Assembly: GCA_015272515.1 (NCBI GenBank)
Contig: JACYLN010000115.1
Span: 163,287 to 227,286, forward strand
Origin: Leptolyngbyaceae cyanobacterium C42_A2020_001
Lineage (GTDB): Bacteria; Cyanobacteriota; Cyanobacteriia; Leptolyngbyales; Leptolyngbyaceae
Direction: 5' to 3'
Length of the DNA stretch: 64,000 nucleotides
The position numbers and the translations under genes were made by a program. Within the stretch, counting starts at the first letter, position 1; every line of letters starts with the position of its first letter. Shown here piece after piece: positions 53,753-64,000 of this stretch. The notes under the pieces are model-generated. The model did not search any database and was not told the origin of the DNA. It worked only from the letters and a program-made list of their open reading frames with translations.

Positions 53753-54733
53753 CTAAGCCGAAGCTTCCGCAAAAACTCCAATTGCACGAAACTTCTGATA
53801 GCGCAGTTCCTGACGCTGTTGATTGGTTAAACGGTTCACGTCTTCCAGGTGTCTTAAAATTGCTGATTTCAATGTATCAGCCGCAGCCAATGGATCTGCA
53901 TGAGCGCCTCCAATGGGTTCGACTAACACTTCATCTAAAATTCCTAGTTGTCTCAGGTCAGCCGCAGTAATTTTCAGTGCTTCCGCAGCTTGTGGTGCTT
54001 TAGAAGCGTCTCGCCAAAGAATGGCGGCGCAGGCTTCAGGAGGAGCGACACTGTAAACCGAGTGCTCAAACATCAGCAGGCGATCGCCTACCCCAATTCC
54101 CAGCGCACCTCCCGAACCACCTTCCCCGATTACGCTGCAAATAATGGGCACCTCAAACCGAAACATTTCGCGCAAGTTGTAGGCGATCGCTTCACCTTGC
54201 CCAAACTGTTCAGCTTCCAGACCGGGATAGGCTGCCGGGGTATCAATAAAAGAGATGATCGGCATTCCAAAGCGATCGGCGTGTTCCATGAGGCGCAGGG
54301 CTTTACGGTATCCTCCCGGTGATGCCATACCAAAGTTGCGGGTAATGTTGTCTTTCGTATCTCGCCCTTTCTGATGCCCCAACATCACAACTGGACGACC
54401 TGCTAACCGGGCAACTCCACCCACAATAGCTGGATCATCAAACCCTAAGCGATCGCCGTGTAGTTCCATCCACTCGTCGCTGATTGCTTGAATATAGTCA
54501 AGCGTACTGGGGCGACGCGGATGCCGAGCAACCTGAAGCCGCTGCAACGGAGACAGATTGCTAAAAATCTCTTGGCGGAGCTGCACAGTTCTAGCCTCAA
54601 GCTCACGGATCTCAACAGAGACATCGACATCATTGTCGTCCGCGAGTTCACGGATTTGTGAAATTCTAGCCTCTAACTCTGCCAAAGGCTTTTCAAAATC
54701 CAGCAGAATTGGCTTACGCTCAGTGGTTGCCAT
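53753..54733 (-). CDS. accA: Acetyl-CoA carboxylase carboxyltransferase subunit alpha
   Basis: About 326 residues from ATG 54733 ([20 protein letters not shown]); a reading from 54757 adds eight uncharacteristic residues. With AccD it moves carboxyl from biotin to acetyl-CoA. Seen: [60 protein letters not shown] and [20 protein letters not shown]. All are invariant blocks. It lies downstream of the acyl-ACP reductase, the usual arrangement next to alkane genes, and draws fatty-acid supply towards alkanes. Confidence 0.97.
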   Translation of the reverse strand: MATTERKPILLDFEKPLAELEARISQIRELADDNDVDVSVEIRELEARTVQLRQEIFSNLSPLQRLQVARHPRRPSTLDYIQAISDEWMELHGDRLGFDDPAIVGGVARLAGRPVVMLGHQKGRDTKDNITRNFGMASPGGYRKALRLMEHADRFGMPIISFIDTPAAYPGLEAEQFGQGEAIAYNLREMFRFEVPIICSVIGEGGSGGALGIGVGDRLLMFEHSVYSVAPPEACAAILWRDASKAPQAAEALKITAADLRQLGILDEVLVEPIGGAHADPLAAADTLKSAILRHLEDVNRLTNQQRQELRYQKFRAIGVFAEASA

Positions 54734-54867
54734 AGGTTCAGGAGCAATATTGATCAATCACACTTCAAATCCTATCTTTTCATAGAAAAGATTAGCCAAA
54801 TTAAACCCAGATTAATTTCTGAATTTTGGCAGAACTAAAGACCCCTGCTATTTTGTAATGCCAGAAA

Positions 54868-55887
54868 TTAAGCTAATAGGGGTCTAAAGCCGTGTTTGAC
54901 GGATACCTGACCGATCTGTTCCATCTTCTCAACAGTGATCCGGTTCCGTCCCCATGAAAAGTTGGTGTACCACTTTTCAAATTCCAACAACATGGATTCG
55001 GCGAAGCAGGCAAAAAGTTGACGCGCTGGAACATCCATATTGACGATATTCATGATTTTCCAATCAATATCCAGCGAATGTTCAACGATGCCACCATTTA
55101 GAACATGAATTCCAGGACTCTGTATTTTCGTTGCCAGATTTTTAGGGTAGCCACCGTCAATCAGCAGGCAAGGAGTTTTTAGAGCAACAGGATCGATCTC
55201 CACACCTTTGGGCATACTCGCAACCCAAACAATAACATCCGCCTGGGGTAAGGCTTCGTTCAAGTCCATAATCTTGCCGCGCCCCAGTTCATCCTGCAAA
55301 TCTTGCAAACGCTCTTGATTTCGAGCAATCAGCAGTAGTTCAGCAACATCGGTTTTGGCATTTAGCCAGCGACAAACCGCACTGCCGATATCACCAGTTG
55401 CGCCACATACCGCTACCGTTGCTTTTGCCAGGTCAATTCCCACGGTGGGCGCGGCTTGCTCTACCTGCTGACAAATCACATAGGCTGTATGAGTGTTTCC
55501 AGTTGTAAACCGCTCAAACTCTAAGGTGACATTGCGAACTTGTTGAATTTGGTGCAGGTTAAAGTTCTCAAAAATAATGGAAGAAAACCCACCTAATGCT
55601 GTGATGTTGATGCCGTGTTTCTGGGCATGCGCCATAGCGTTGATAACCTTGCGGGTGGCGGCTTTGATTCGACGAGTTGCCAACATTTCCGGCAAAAAAC
55701 AAGATTCAACGTACTTACCTTGAATTTTTTGCCCTGTGACGCTAGTAACTGTGATGTCATCCACGATTTGAGGAGGAGCGCTACACCAAAAATCAAGCCC
55801 CTGATCTGCATACTCTGGATAGCCTAAATCCCTCGCAACTAATTGAGCGTGTTCCAGACTAGTAAGGTGACCGATAAGACCAAACAT
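54868..55887 (-). CDS. aar: Long-chain acyl-[acyl-carrier-protein] reductase
   Basis: The 339-residue protein reduces fatty acyl-ACP to fatty aldehyde with NADPH. It begins [20 protein letters not shown] and carries the nucleotide motif [18 protein letters not shown] (mid-protein) and the catalytic Cys at 294 in [10 protein letters not shown], the position reported for the active-site cysteine in Synechococcus AAR. Length agrees. It follows ado by 245 bases, and the product aldehyde feeds ADO. Confidence 0.97.
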   Translation of the reverse strand: MFGLIGHLTSLEHAQLVARDLGYPEYADQGLDFWCSAPPQIVDDITVTSVTGQKIQGKYVESCFLPEMLATRRIKAATRKVINAMAHAQKHGINITALGGFSSIIFENFNLHQIQQVRNVTLEFERFTTGNTHTAYVICQQVEQAAPTVGIDLAKATVAVCGATGDIGSAVCRWLNAKTDVAELLLIARNQERLQDLQDELGRGKIMDLNEALPQADVIVWVASMPKGVEIDPVALKTPCLLIDGGYPKNLATKIQSPGIHVLNGGIVEHSLDIDWKIMNIVNMDVPARQLFACFAESMLLEFEKWYTNFSWGRNRITVEKMEQIGQVSVKHGFRPLLA

Positions 55888-56132
55888 GGATGATTTAATT
55901 GAACCTGCGAATTGTAAGCAACAAAAACCAAAACCTAACGGGATGGAGAAACAAGATGACGTTTTGGGTTACCTGCTTTGGGGTGCGTTTGGTGGAGATG
56001 TGATCGTTCCACTAACCCGTCTACACTGAGGCTTCAGTGCTTCAAAGCTTTGAGAGTTTGCAGGCTGCTGTTGTCACCCGCCGGGGCACACTCGTCTCAG
56101 CCGCGATCGCATCTCGCAACCCTGTTTCGCGC

Positions 56133-56828
56133 TTAAGCGGCTGCAAGCCCCATGGCTGAGAGACGCATCACATCCCGTGTAGTGAAACCAATATTGCTAA
56201 GGGCTTCACCATACTGAATCATGAAGTCCTCAACCAGAGCGTCCTTATCCATTCCCAGAATGCGAGCATCTCCTTCAACCTGGTTAAGCATTTGCCAAAC
56301 CAACGGTAGGTTTTCACGATTGGCTGCTTCCAGTTCGGCTTTAGAACTGTCAAAATTTGCTTTTAGCCATTCTTCGCCAAAGTTCAAGTGGCTGTATTCG
56401 TCCTTAACCACGCCTTCCGTGATTTTACGCGCAAAATCATCGGCAACGGGGATGTAAATGTTGTAGGCAGCGATCGCAAAGCATTCAATAATCAAGGACT
56501 GAATCAGTAGACAGGTCACCACCCTACCTGCTGCCGCTGCTTTTTGAAAATTTCCATGCAAAGATGCAAAGAATTCTTGTGCAAACTCCATGTCCGGTGT
56601 TACTTCCAGGTTGCGTCCACACGCCTCAAAGCCCTTTCTGTGGCGACTTTCCATCTTTGCTAACCCCAATAGCTGATCTTTACTGTCGGGGAGTAACTCA
56701 GCTAGTTTCACATAATTCTCATTCGCTTCCTTTTCGCCTTCAATCACAATCGCGTTGATTCGGCTGTAAGCGTCTCGGTAGGCTTCGCTGCGAAAATCAA
56801 TTGCTACACTAGCCTCAAGCTGCGGCAT
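56133..56828 (-). CDS. ado: Aldehyde-deformylating oxygenase (cyanobacterial alkane synthase)
   Basis: The 231-residue protein converts fatty aldehyde to an alkane with one carbon less and formate, using O2 and reduced ferredoxin. The ferritin-like di-iron ligands are seen in [45 protein letters not shown] and [14 protein letters not shown]. Length is normal. It is the first gene of the minus-strand block; the 431-base spacer upstream holds its promoter. Confidence 0.97.
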   Translation of the reverse strand: MPQLEASVAIDFRSEAYRDAYSRINAIVIEGEKEANENYVKLAELLPDSKDQLLGLAKMESRHRKGFEACGRNLEVTPDMEFAQEFFASLHGNFQKAAAAGRVVTCLLIQSLIIECFAIAAYNIYIPVADDFARKITEGVVKDEYSHLNFGEEWLKANFDSSKAELEAANRENLPLVWQMLNQVEGDARILGMDKDALVEDFMIQYGEALSNIGFTTRDVMRLSAMGLAAA

Positions 56829-57259
56829 AAATCACTGTCTCCTCGAAAATAAAAACCGACAATTGTTCAACATCAGAACAGTAAGGTCGGGATAAAGCGA
56901 CGCAACAAAATCTTTACATTTCCACTTGTATCACTTTACCGCTTTCCTGCTAAAAATCCACGATTCTCTGTCAAGATTCGGCATCAGTTCTTACGAAACG
57001 CTGGAAACCAATCAACCCGTTGAAATTCTTTGGATTTCAAAAGAAAAGTCGCGTTGATGCTGCAGTTACCCAAAATCACCCTCAATCTTACTGGACTCTT
57101 AAAGCTCACCATACATTTAACTTAATAATGTCAGACATAACATCTGCACAATGGTGGTTATCTAACAGAGGATTCCCTGCTGTGTTCAGTCTGCCCATTC
57201 CCGTCTTAAATACGTCACAATAGAAGACTGTCCTTTTACCCTTCATCAATCAGGTATCC
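56829..57259. other. Divergent intergenic region between ado and miaB
   Basis: The 431 bases are AT-rich, with no recognised gene. A plus-strand frame of 67 codons (57020-57223) has no SD or familiar sequence and was not called. Promoters for ado (leftward) and miaB (rightward) should lie here. Confidence 0.45.
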
Positions 57260-58624
57260 ATGTCCACGGTTTCTCGGCGTTATCACATCACGACATTCGG
57301 CTGTCAGATGAACAAAGCGGATTCTGAACGCATGGCAGGCATTTTAGAGAAGATGGGGTTTGAGTGGGCAGATGAGCCAGAAAACGCCAATCTCGTTTTA
57401 TACAACACGTGCACGATTCGAGATAACGCGGAACAGAAAGTTTATTCTTATCTGGGACGGCAGGCAAAGCGAAAACAGGAACAACCTGACCTGACCCTGG
57501 TTGTGGCGGGCTGTGTGGCGCAACAAGAAGGCGAAAAACTGCTGCGCCGGGTGCCCGAACTGGATTTAGTCATGGGTCCGCAGCACGCCAGCCAGCTAGA
57601 AAGTTTGTTAGAGCAAGTGTTCAACGGCAATCAAGTTGTTGCCACAGAACCTGTTCATATCATGGAAGATATTACTAAACCGCGACGGGATAGTGCGGTT
57701 ACTGCCTGGGTTAACGTGATTTATGGCTGCAACGAACGTTGTACTTATTGCGTGGTGCCAAATGTGCGGGGCGTGGAGCAATCGCGGACACCGGGCGCGA
57801 TTCGAGCGGAGATGGAAGAATTGGGGCGGCAGGGCTATAAGGAAGTCACCTTATTGGGGCAGAACATTGATGCCTATGGACGTGATTTGCCGGGGGTGAC
57901 TCCTGAAGGGCGGCACTTACATACCCTGACAGATTTGCTGTATTTCGTGCATGATGTGCCGGGTATTGAGCGGATTCGCTTTGCCACCAGTCATCCCCGC
58001 TACTTTACGGAGCGCTTGATCCGCGCGTGTGCGGAGTTGCCCAAACTCTGTGAACACTTTCATATCCCGTTTCAATCGGGCGATAACCATGTGCTGAAAG
58101 CGATGGGACGGGGCTATACCCATGAGCGCTACCGTCGAATCATTGAGGCAATTCGCTCTTATATGCCAGATGCGGCAATCAGCGCTGATGCGATCGCAGG
58201 CTTTCCGGGCGAGACGGAGGAACAGTTTGAGAATACGTTGAAACTGGTGGACGAGATTGGGTTTGACCAGTTGAACACGGCAGCCTATTCTCCCCGTCCC
58301 GGCACTCCGGCAGCAATCTGGGAGAATCAACTGAGCGAAGAGGTGAAGAGTGATCGCTTGCAACGGTTGAATCATCTGGTTGCCATCAAAGCTGCGGAGC
58401 GATCGCAGCGCTATTTGGGACGAATTGAAGAAGTGTTGGTGGAAGACCGCAATGAAAAAAATCCTGGTCAGGTGATGGGGCGGACTCGCAGTAATCGCCT
58501 GACTTTCTTTGCAGGTGATATTCACCAACTCAAAGGCAAGCTGATTCCTGTCCGCATTACGGAAGCCCGCGCTTTTAGCTTGACGGGAGAAGCTGTGGAC
58601 GTTGGGACACTCGTTACTGCTTAA
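57260..58624 (+). CDS. miaB: tRNA-2-methylthio-N6-dimethylallyladenosine synthase
   Basis: The 454-residue protein adds the methylthio group to i6A37 of tRNA. The auxiliary cluster cysteines are in [14 protein letters not shown] (C15), [10 protein letters not shown] and [12 protein letters not shown]; the radical-SAM cysteines are C157, C161 and C164 in [28 protein letters not shown] follows and a C-terminal TRAM domain (about 375-440) ends the protein. Start ATG 57260. Its 3' end overlaps the convergent repeat protein by 11 bases. Confidence 0.97.
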   Translation: MSTVSRRYHITTFGCQMNKADSERMAGILEKMGFEWADEPENANLVLYNTCTIRDNAEQKVYSYLGRQAKRKQEQPDLTLVVAGCVAQQEGEKLLRRVPELDLVMGPQHASQLESLLEQVFNGNQVVATEPVHIMEDITKPRRDSAVTAWVNVIYGCNERCTYCVVPNVRGVEQSRTPGAIRAEMEELGRQGYKEVTLLGQNIDAYGRDLPGVTPEGRHLHTLTDLLYFVHDVPGIERIRFATSHPRYFTERLIRACAELPKLCEHFHIPFQSGDNHVLKAMGRGYTHERYRRIIEAIRSYMPDAAISADAIAGFPGETEEQFENTLKLVDEIGFDQLNTAAYSPRPGTPAAIWENQLSEEVKSDRLQRLNHLVAIKAAERSQRYLGRIEEVLVEDRNEKNPGQVMGRTRSNRLTFFAGDIHQLKGKLIPVRITEARAFSLTGEAVDVGTLVTA

Positions 58625-60746
58625 CCGATTGGTGTTGCCAGGTTTGAATGTTTGCCTGAGCTTCGGCGTAGGCGGCGGCGCGGGATGGGATTTTTTGAGC
58701 GATCGCGATCGCCCCTGCCAAATTTAAGGTAACCGCCTGATCCTTCGCCTGCTGGAGCAGTTGCCAACTCCACTCGTTAATCGCGGCATTAATTTCAGCC
58801 TGTACTGAACCAGAGGATGGGATCTGGCTGGCAAGGCGAATGGCACTTACGAGCGAATTAGGATTGCCCACACTTGCCAGTTGTCGCGCTTCCTGGAGAC
58901 TTTGCTGGGCTTGTGCCTGGGCGACTTGGGCTTGGGCCTGTTCAACTTGCTCCCGAATCTGGCTGCGCCACTTAGCGATATCTGCCTGGGCTTCATTGTA
59001 GAGCGATCGCCCCGGACGGATTTGCTCTGCCACGCTGATAGCAGACTTGAGATTTCCGGCAAAGGCAAAGGCGCGTGCCTGGTCAAGATAGGGCTGGTCT
59101 TGCGTTTGCTGAATTTGGCGAGTCCATTCACGCACTCGGCTCTGGGCTTCGTTGTAAAGCGCTCGCCCCGGCGCGATCTGGTCTGCCTGGCTAATTGCTG
59201 CTTGCAATGAATCAATATCACCAGAACTGGCAAATTGCTCTGCCTGATCTAAGATCGGGCGATCAGCAATGGTTTGGGTAGCAGCCGTCCATTTCTGGAT
59301 TTCTCGTTGTGCCTCATTCCAACGGGGATTGGCAGACGAAACTTGAGAGGCAGCCGCGATCGCGTTGAGAAATCCCTCCACGGTGCCGTTTTGTGCCAGC
59401 AACCGGGCCCGTTCAATTTGGGCAACTCCTTCAATTTCGTATTGCCAGCGCAGGATAAGTTTCTGTGCCTGAGCATACAGCGGGCGACCCGGTAAGACTC
59501 GCTGCGCCTGGGCGATCGCGGCTTCTAACCCTACCACCGAATCTTGCCAGGAAAGGGAGTAAGCATTTGCCAGCACAGTCAGATCTCGCTTTTCGGACTC
59601 CACTTTTGCCTGGGGTGGAATTTGGTTGATGATAGACAGAGCTTCTTGCAGATTGCGGCGATCAAGCGATTTTTGAGCTAAATCAAGCAATTTGCGCCCA
59701 AAGAACTGAATTTTGACCTGCGCTAAATCGTAAATGTAACTGTCGGGACGAATTTCCCGCGCCAGTTTAATCGCTTGCAGCAGGCTAGAAACGGTGCCCT
59801 CGTCGGCAAGCCACTCTGCCTTGAACAGCTTATTGCCATCTACACGCGAGGTATTAATGCGATTGTTCAGGTCGTCGTAGCGGGTGGTTTGCCAGTACTT
59901 ATTGTCAATGTCCAGCAACCCCACCGCTAATTGAAACGCGTCTCGCCAATCTCGCTTGCGAAGCGCTGCTTCCGCTTTTTTGTAAATGCCTTCCGCTTTC
60001 GCCCAAATAGTGCGCCAACGCTGCACCCGTTCTTGCACCAGCCGATAGGCGGTGACTTTGGTTGGGATTTTTTGGGCGGCGGCGATCGCTTCATCCAATT
60101 CCCCTTTGTGGAACAGTTCTTCTGCCAGCTTCAACACTTCCTGCGACCACAGTTCAATCATGCGATCCGCTTCTGGGCGCATGGCGTGCCCCGCAGGTAG
60201 CCCATCCACCAGCGCGATCGCTTCCAACAAATCCTTCGCGGTTTGCTTACTGGCCGCAATTCGAGCACATTCAAATCGCATTGAAGCTGATGCCAGGGGC
60301 CAAAACACCGCCGGACAGTTAGGCAAAGCTGGAAGTTGAAAAATAAACGCGATCGCCAGCAGTGCCGAACTCACGCAAGTTAGAAACCCAGCAAAGATGA
60401 GAAACTGCCAGCGGGTAAACAGCCACACCAGCCAATTTTTCAACCCAGCCAGCAAACGCCGTAAGGAGCGAAACAAGCGTCTGATGAAACGACGTAGCGA
60501 TCGCGGGGTAGGGGTAGGCTCAGCGGTACGACGAGGGGGCGCTGCTAAAGTTGTAGAGTGCTTAACTGGAGCCGTTTGCAAAGGTGGCTGAATGCTAGGC
60601 TTTGTTGGCTTGGCTAAGGAGCCATTCACCCGTGGGGCACTGTTTTCAGTCGGAAACGGTTTGACTCGTCGCCCCTCAGCACCGGGGTAGGGAAGCTTCC
60701 GCTGAAACTGGCGGTCTGGTTTTCCTCGATCTAAAGGCATAAGCAA
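58614..60746 (-). CDS. Large single-pass repeat protein of unknown function
   Basis: The 710-residue protein has a Pro/Arg-rich cytoplasmic N-terminus (about 1-105), one membrane segment (about 114-136, [20 protein letters not shown]) and a long helical extracytoplasmic part. From about 400 it shows at least five units of about 65 residues ending in GRxLYNEAQxxIxxW (for example [19 protein letters not shown] and [15 protein letters not shown]). Similar cyanobacterial proteins are database-named chromosome segregation ATPase, but no ATP-binding motif is visible here. The start may instead be the next ATG, two codons in. Confidence 0.78.
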   Translation of the reverse strand: MLMPLDRGKPDRQFQRKLPYPGAEGRRVKPFPTENSAPRVNGSLAKPTKPSIQPPLQTAPVKHSTTLAAPPRRTAEPTPTPRSLRRFIRRLFRSLRRLLAGLKNWLVWLFTRWQFLIFAGFLTCVSSALLAIAFIFQLPALPNCPAVFWPLASASMRFECARIAASKQTAKDLLEAIALVDGLPAGHAMRPEADRMIELWSQEVLKLAEELFHKGELDEAIAAAQKIPTKVTAYRLVQERVQRWRTIWAKAEGIYKKAEAALRKRDWRDAFQLAVGLLDIDNKYWQTTRYDDLNNRINTSRVDGNKLFKAEWLADEGTVSSLLQAIKLAREIRPDSYIYDLAQVKIQFFGRKLLDLAQKSLDRRNLQEALSIINQIPPQAKVESEKRDLTVLANAYSLSWQDSVVGLEAAIAQAQRVLPGRPLYAQAQKLILRWQYEIEGVAQIERARLLAQNGTVEGFLNAIAAASQVSSANPRWNEAQREIQKWTAATQTIADRPILDQAEQFASSGDIDSLQAAISQADQIAPGRALYNEAQSRVREWTRQIQQTQDQPYLDQARAFAFAGNLKSAISVAEQIRPGRSLYNEAQADIAKWRSQIREQVEQAQAQVAQAQAQQSLQEARQLASVGNPNSLVSAIRLASQIPSSGSVQAEINAAINEWSWQLLQQAKDQAVTLNLAGAIAIAQKIPSRAAAYAEAQANIQTWQHQSVKQ

Positions 60747-60969
60747 TTGGGGAGCCGTCGCACCGCGTCACATCCTCAAATCATCAAATAATCTCTCGCC
60801 CAAGCGCCAACTCTGAACCCGAAACTACTGCTTACAAACGAAATTTTGCGAGAAATCTAGTTGCCATCCTACTGCCAACTCTGCAAAAGACAAAGTATCA
60901 GCCGACGCAACTAACGAGCCATCATAGTACTCGACTTCATCAAATTGCTCACACTTTACCTCTGTTTGG

Positions 60970-61872
60970 CTAGCGACTACTCTCAGCCCGCATTTCTGCC
61001 AAAAGCTGCACCAATTCTGCTTCCGTTGCCTGATACTTCATGCCACAAAAGTCGCAAGTTGCCTCTGCACCCTGGTCTTGCTCAATCATGTCTTGTAGCT
61101 CTGCCTGCCCAAATAGCTTGAGTGCGCCTAACACCTTTTCGTGAGAGCACCCACAATGGAAGCGAACAAGCTGAACTTCTGGCAAAATTTCCAGCCCTAT
61201 GTCGCCCAGCAACTGCTCAAAAATATCTTGCAGGCTCTTGCCCGATCGCAACAGGGTAGTAAATCCAGCCAGATTTGCCAACCGAGCTTCCAGAAGCTCC
61301 ACCAATTCCTCATCCCGCGCAGCTTTGGGCAATACTTGAATTACCAGCCCACCAGAAGCAATTACGCCTGTTTCATCCACAAACACGCCCACTATCAGGG
61401 CAGATGGAGTTTGCTCTGAGGTTGCCAGGTAATGGGTCAAATCGTCGCCAATTTCCCCAGACACCAGCTCTACCGTGCTGGAATAAGGGTAGCCATACCC
61501 AACATCCCGAATTACATACAAATATCCGTTGTGCCCAACGGCTCCCCCCACGTCTAGCTTGCCTTGAGGAGTGGGGGGCAATTCCACATCTGGGTGCTCC
61601 ACGTATCCCCGCACCGTTCCATCTAGCCCACCATCAACTAAAATTCCGCCAAGAGGACCATCACCCTTAATCCGAATGTTGACTCGCGATCCTTCGCGCT
61701 TCATGCTGGAAGCGAACAGCAATGCGGCTGCCATTGTGCGCCCTAGTGCGGCAGTGGCAACGAACGAAAGCTGATGACGTAAGCGGGCTTCCTCAGTCAA
61801 ACGGGTGGTGATGACCCCAACTGCGCGGATTCCTCCGTTAGCTGCTGTTGCTCGAATTAGCTGATCCGCCAT
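60970..61872 (-). CDS. hslO: Redox-regulated holdase Hsp33
   Basis: The 300-residue protein is a redox-switched chaperone. The C-terminal zinc switch has C240-G-C242 and C273-D-F-C276 (FHCGCSHE and ATCDFCGMKY), the CxC-x30-CxxC pattern of Hsp33. N-terminal blocks are ADQLIRATAANGGIRAVGVI and RIKGDGPLGGILVDGG. Length is normal. Oxidative stress releases zinc and unfolds the linker, activating holdase function. It starts 209 bases from glmS, divergent. Confidence 0.96.
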   Translation of the reverse strand: MADQLIRATAANGGIRAVGVITTRLTEEARLRHQLSFVATAALGRTMAAALLFASSMKREGSRVNIRIKGDGPLGGILVDGGLDGTVRGYVEHPDVELPPTPQGKLDVGGAVGHNGYLYVIRDVGYGYPYSSTVELVSGEIGDDLTHYLATSEQTPSALIVGVFVDETGVIASGGLVIQVLPKAARDEELVELLEARLANLAGFTTLLRSGKSLQDIFEQLLGDIGLEILPEVQLVRFHCGCSHEKVLGALKLFGQAELQDMIEQDQGAEATCDFCGMKYQATEAELVQLLAEMRAESSR

Positions 61873-62081
61873 GAAATACCTTACATTTCTTCACATGAGT
61901 TCTTTCTTATTCTAAGCCTTGAGGCTCGTGGGTAGGCGATCGCGTTGTGTGCGTCTTGCTCCAACCTCTTGCCAAAATATCCTAAATCTTCTAAAACAAG
62001 CGGAAGTGTGCCCGGATTGTGTGAGTGCCCGATTGTTGAATAGTTTTTGCCCAATAATTAGGGCGTTGTGAGGACAAAATC

Positions 62082-64000
62082 ATGTGTGGAATTGTTGGTT
62101 ATATCGGAACTCAAGCTGCCAGTAACATTTTGCTTGAAGGGCTGCGAAAGCTGGAATACCGGGGATATGACTCTGCCGGAATTGCCACCGTGTATGAAGA
62201 CGAGATTCACTGCATCCGGGCGAAGGGCAAATTACACAACTTGCAAGAGAAGTTAGAGGGCGCAGCAACTCCGGCTCAACTGGGGATTGGCCATACCCGC
62301 TGGGCAACTCACGGTAAACCCGAAGAATACAATGCCCATCCCCACATGGACACCAAACGGCGCATTGCCGTTGTTCAGAATGGCATTATCGAGAACTATC
62401 GCGACCTGCGGGAAGAACTGAAGGCACTGGGACACGAGTTTCGCTCCGATACCGACACAGAAACGATTCCCCACCTGATTGCGGAAGAGTTGCAGCGGCA
62501 AAAGATAGAAGGCGGAGGGCAGAAGGCAGAAAGAATAGCCCCTAATCCCCTTTTGGAGGCAGTGCGCCGGGCGGTGAACAAGTTGCAGGGCGCGTTTGCG
62601 ATCGCCGTCATTAGTGCCGACTATCCAGATGAGTTAATCGTGGCGCGGCAACAGGCTCCACTGGTGCTGGGCTTTGGGCAGGGAGAATTTTTCTGTGCCT
62701 CGGATACACCCGCGATCGTCCCCTATACCCGTGCGGTGCTACCCCTGGAAAATGGCGAACTGGCACGACTCACGCCTCTGGGGGCAGAAGTGTATAGCTT
62801 TGAAGGGCAACGGCTGAAGAAAGCTCCCCGCACTCTGAACTGGAACCCGGTGATGGTAGAAAAGCAAGGCTTCAAGCATTTCATGCTCAAGGAGATTTAC
62901 GAGCAGCCAGGGGTGGTGCGGGCGTGTTTGGAAACGTATCTAAATCCTGATTGGAAAGCTGAGGAGACAGGAGTCGGAAGACAGGAGTCAGGCGGAAGCA
63001 AGGGAATTAAGGATCTTGAGGGTCAGAGCATACCTGATATTTCTCACCCTGTCCTTCCCATGCCCCCTCGCACCCATTCCTCCCCTTCTCCAGTACGCCT
63101 CAATCTGCCGGCCGAACTCTATGCCAATTTGCAACAGATCCAGATTGTGGCGTGTGGCACCAGTTGGCACGCGGGATTAGTGGGTAAGTATGTGCTGGAA
63201 CAATGGGTTGGCATTCCGGCTCAGGTGCAGTACGCATCAGAGTTTCGGTATGCCCCCTCTCCGTTGACTCCAAACACGCTAACAATCGGGGTGACGCAAT
63301 CGGGCGAAACAGCAGATACCTTAGCCGCGCTGGAAATGGAGTTGGAGCGGCGCAAGGATCTGATCCTGGAATATCAACCTCGGATGCTGGGGATTACCAA
63401 CCGTCCTGAAAGCACTCTGGGAAATCTGGTGCCGCACATTATTGATACTCATGCCGGAATTGAGATTGGGGTGGCTGCGACTAAAACCTTTGCGGCTCAA
63501 CTGATGGCGTTTTATCTGCTGGCGCTGGATATTGCTTACTATCGAGGCACGCTGACGGAAGAGCAAATTGAAAAACTACTGGACGGCTTACGCCAGCTTC
63601 CAGCCGAAATTGAAATGATCTTGGAAAGCCAGGAGCGTTACATCGAAGAACTGGCACATGATTTTGTCGATACGCAGGATTTCATTTTCCTGGGACGGGG
63701 TGTGAACTTCCCGATCGCCCTGGAAGGTGCGTTGAAACTTAAGGAAATCAGCTACATCCATGCCGAAGGCTATCCCGCTGGTGAAATGAAACACGGTCCG
63801 ATCGCGCTGTTAGATGCGAAGGTTCCAGTGGTGACGATCGCCATGCCCGGAACGGTGTTTGAGAAAGTTCTCTCCAATGCTCAAGAAGCCCGCGCCCGTG
63901 ATGCTCGGTTGATTGGGGTCACACCGATGGATGAACAGGATGCGGAAGATACCTTTGATACGCTGATTCCGGTGCCCCATGTGGATGAAATTCTGTCGCC
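62082..64000 (+). CDS. glmS: Glutamine-fructose-6-phosphate aminotransferase (3' end cut off by window edge), with in-frame insertions
   Basis: At least 639 codons, running past the right edge, already longer than complete GlmS of about 610-630. The N-terminal glutaminase has Cys2 (MCGIVGYIGT) and TRWATHGKPE; the isomerase half has VACGTSWHAG, TQSGETADTLAALE and HAEGYPAGEMKHGP. It makes glucosamine-6-phosphate for peptidoglycan. Two stretches look inserted: a short one at about 62499-62557 (QRQKIEGGGQKAE) and a longer one at about 62961-63090 between domains. Both are open and in frame, so the product should be made. See findings. Confidence 0.95.
   Translation, partial: MCGIVGYIGTQAASNILLEGLRKLEYRGYDSAGIATVYEDEIHCIRAKGKLHNLQEKLEGAATPAQLGIGHTRWATHGKPEEYNAHPHMDTKRRIAVVQNGIIENYRDLREELKALGHEFRSDTDTETIPHLIAEELQRQKIEGGGQKAERIAPNPLLEAVRRAVNKLQGAFAIAVISADYPDELIVARQQAPLVLGFGQGEFFCASDTPAIVPYTRAVLPLENGELARLTPLGAEVYSFEGQRLKKAPRTLNWNPVMVEKQGFKHFMLKEIYEQPGVVRACLETYLNPDWKAEETGVGRQESGGSKGIKDLEGQSIPDISHPVLPMPPRTHSSPSPVRLNLPAELYANLQQIQIVACGTSWHAGLVGKYVLEQWVGIPAQVQYASEFRYAPSPLTPNTLTIGVTQSGETADTLAALEMELERRKDLILEYQPRMLGITNRPESTLGNLVPHIIDTHAGIEIGVAATKTFAAQLMAFYLLALDIAYYRGTLTEEQIEKLLDGLRQLPAEIEMILESQERYIEELAHDFVDTQDFIFLGRGVNFPIALEGALKLKEISYIHAEGYPAGEMKHGPIALLDAKVPVVTIAMPGTVFEKVLSNAQEARARDARLIGVTPMDEQDAEDTFDTLIPVPHVDEILS

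Noticed and set aside
57020..57223. 67-codon plus-strand frame upstream of miaB
   Set aside because: No SD or familiar sequence; more likely leader/promoter DNA.
1..64000. tRNA, rRNA, CRISPR, prophage or transposon
   Set aside because: No T-loop-type GGTTCGA with acceptor pairing, no spaced direct repeats and no transposase or integrase motifs were seen by eye; a covariance-model scan would settle this.

Overview
The window is a piece of a cyanobacterial chromosome. It carries dense HIP1 octamers (GCGATCGC), photosystem genes (psaM, psbX), Ycf66, Ycf33/DUF751, a Ycf19/YggT-type protein, an HLIP, a cyAbrB regulator and the alkane pathway (aldehyde-deformylating oxygenase plus acyl-ACP reductase). 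A fraC-fraD-fraE-like operon (filament integrity/septal junctions) points to a filamentous organism. No rRNA, tRNA, CRISPR array, phage or transposase gene was recognised. Most genes are housekeeping.

Layout. 0-13 kb: a cut-off methyltransferase; a GDP-mannose pyrophosphorylase with LbH repeats fused to a degenerate phosphohexomutase; rsmI; an EEP-family phosphatase; a PfkB kinase; a DUF433/PIN-like toxin-antitoxin-type pair; cysQ; a second methyltransferase; glgC with a hairpin in its leader; a P-loop kinase; a DnaJ-type chaperone. 13-24 kb: holA; a DUF1868 2H phosphoesterase; cobH-cbiET (cobalamin); cyAbrB; sdhB-HLIP; Ycf66 with two tandem TolB-like lipoproteins; psbX; a YggT protein; accC. 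24-36 kb: a DUF2459 protein; a coiled-coil membrane protein; a four-gene run of double ArsA/Get3-type ATPase, fraC, fraD and fraE; then a GAF-like protein, a PAS histidine kinase and a CDC48/VAT-like double AAA ATPase.

36-50 kb: several cyanobacterial membrane proteins, a histidine phosphatase, a mannose-6-phosphate isomerase-type cupin, a VOC protein, an unusual AAA protein, ndk, a TerC protein, psaM, a TPR protein, a GST, a TIGR04283 glycosyltransferase and a Dam methylase. 50-64 kb: DUF751-rbfA-nagZ; the minus-strand block ado-aar-accA-SDR-folE; miaB; a large repeat protein; hslO; and glmS, which runs off the right edge.

How genes work together: ado, aar, accA and accC link malonyl-CoA/fatty acid supply to alkane formation. 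The pyrophosphorylase and the stand-alone cupin suggest a split GDP-mannose route. cobH and cbiET are adjacent corrin-ring steps. A GATC methylase sits in a genome rich in HIP1, whose core is GATC.

The items most worth a second look are: glmS carrying in-frame insertions that resemble the purine/pyrimidine-rich palindromic repeats found between genes elsewhere in this window; the ArsA/Get3-like ATPase in apparent operon with fraCDE; the mutase domain lacking its catalytic motifs; an AAA protein with intact Walker A but no acidic Walker B; and untranslated hairpins ahead of glgC and at 47.8 kb.
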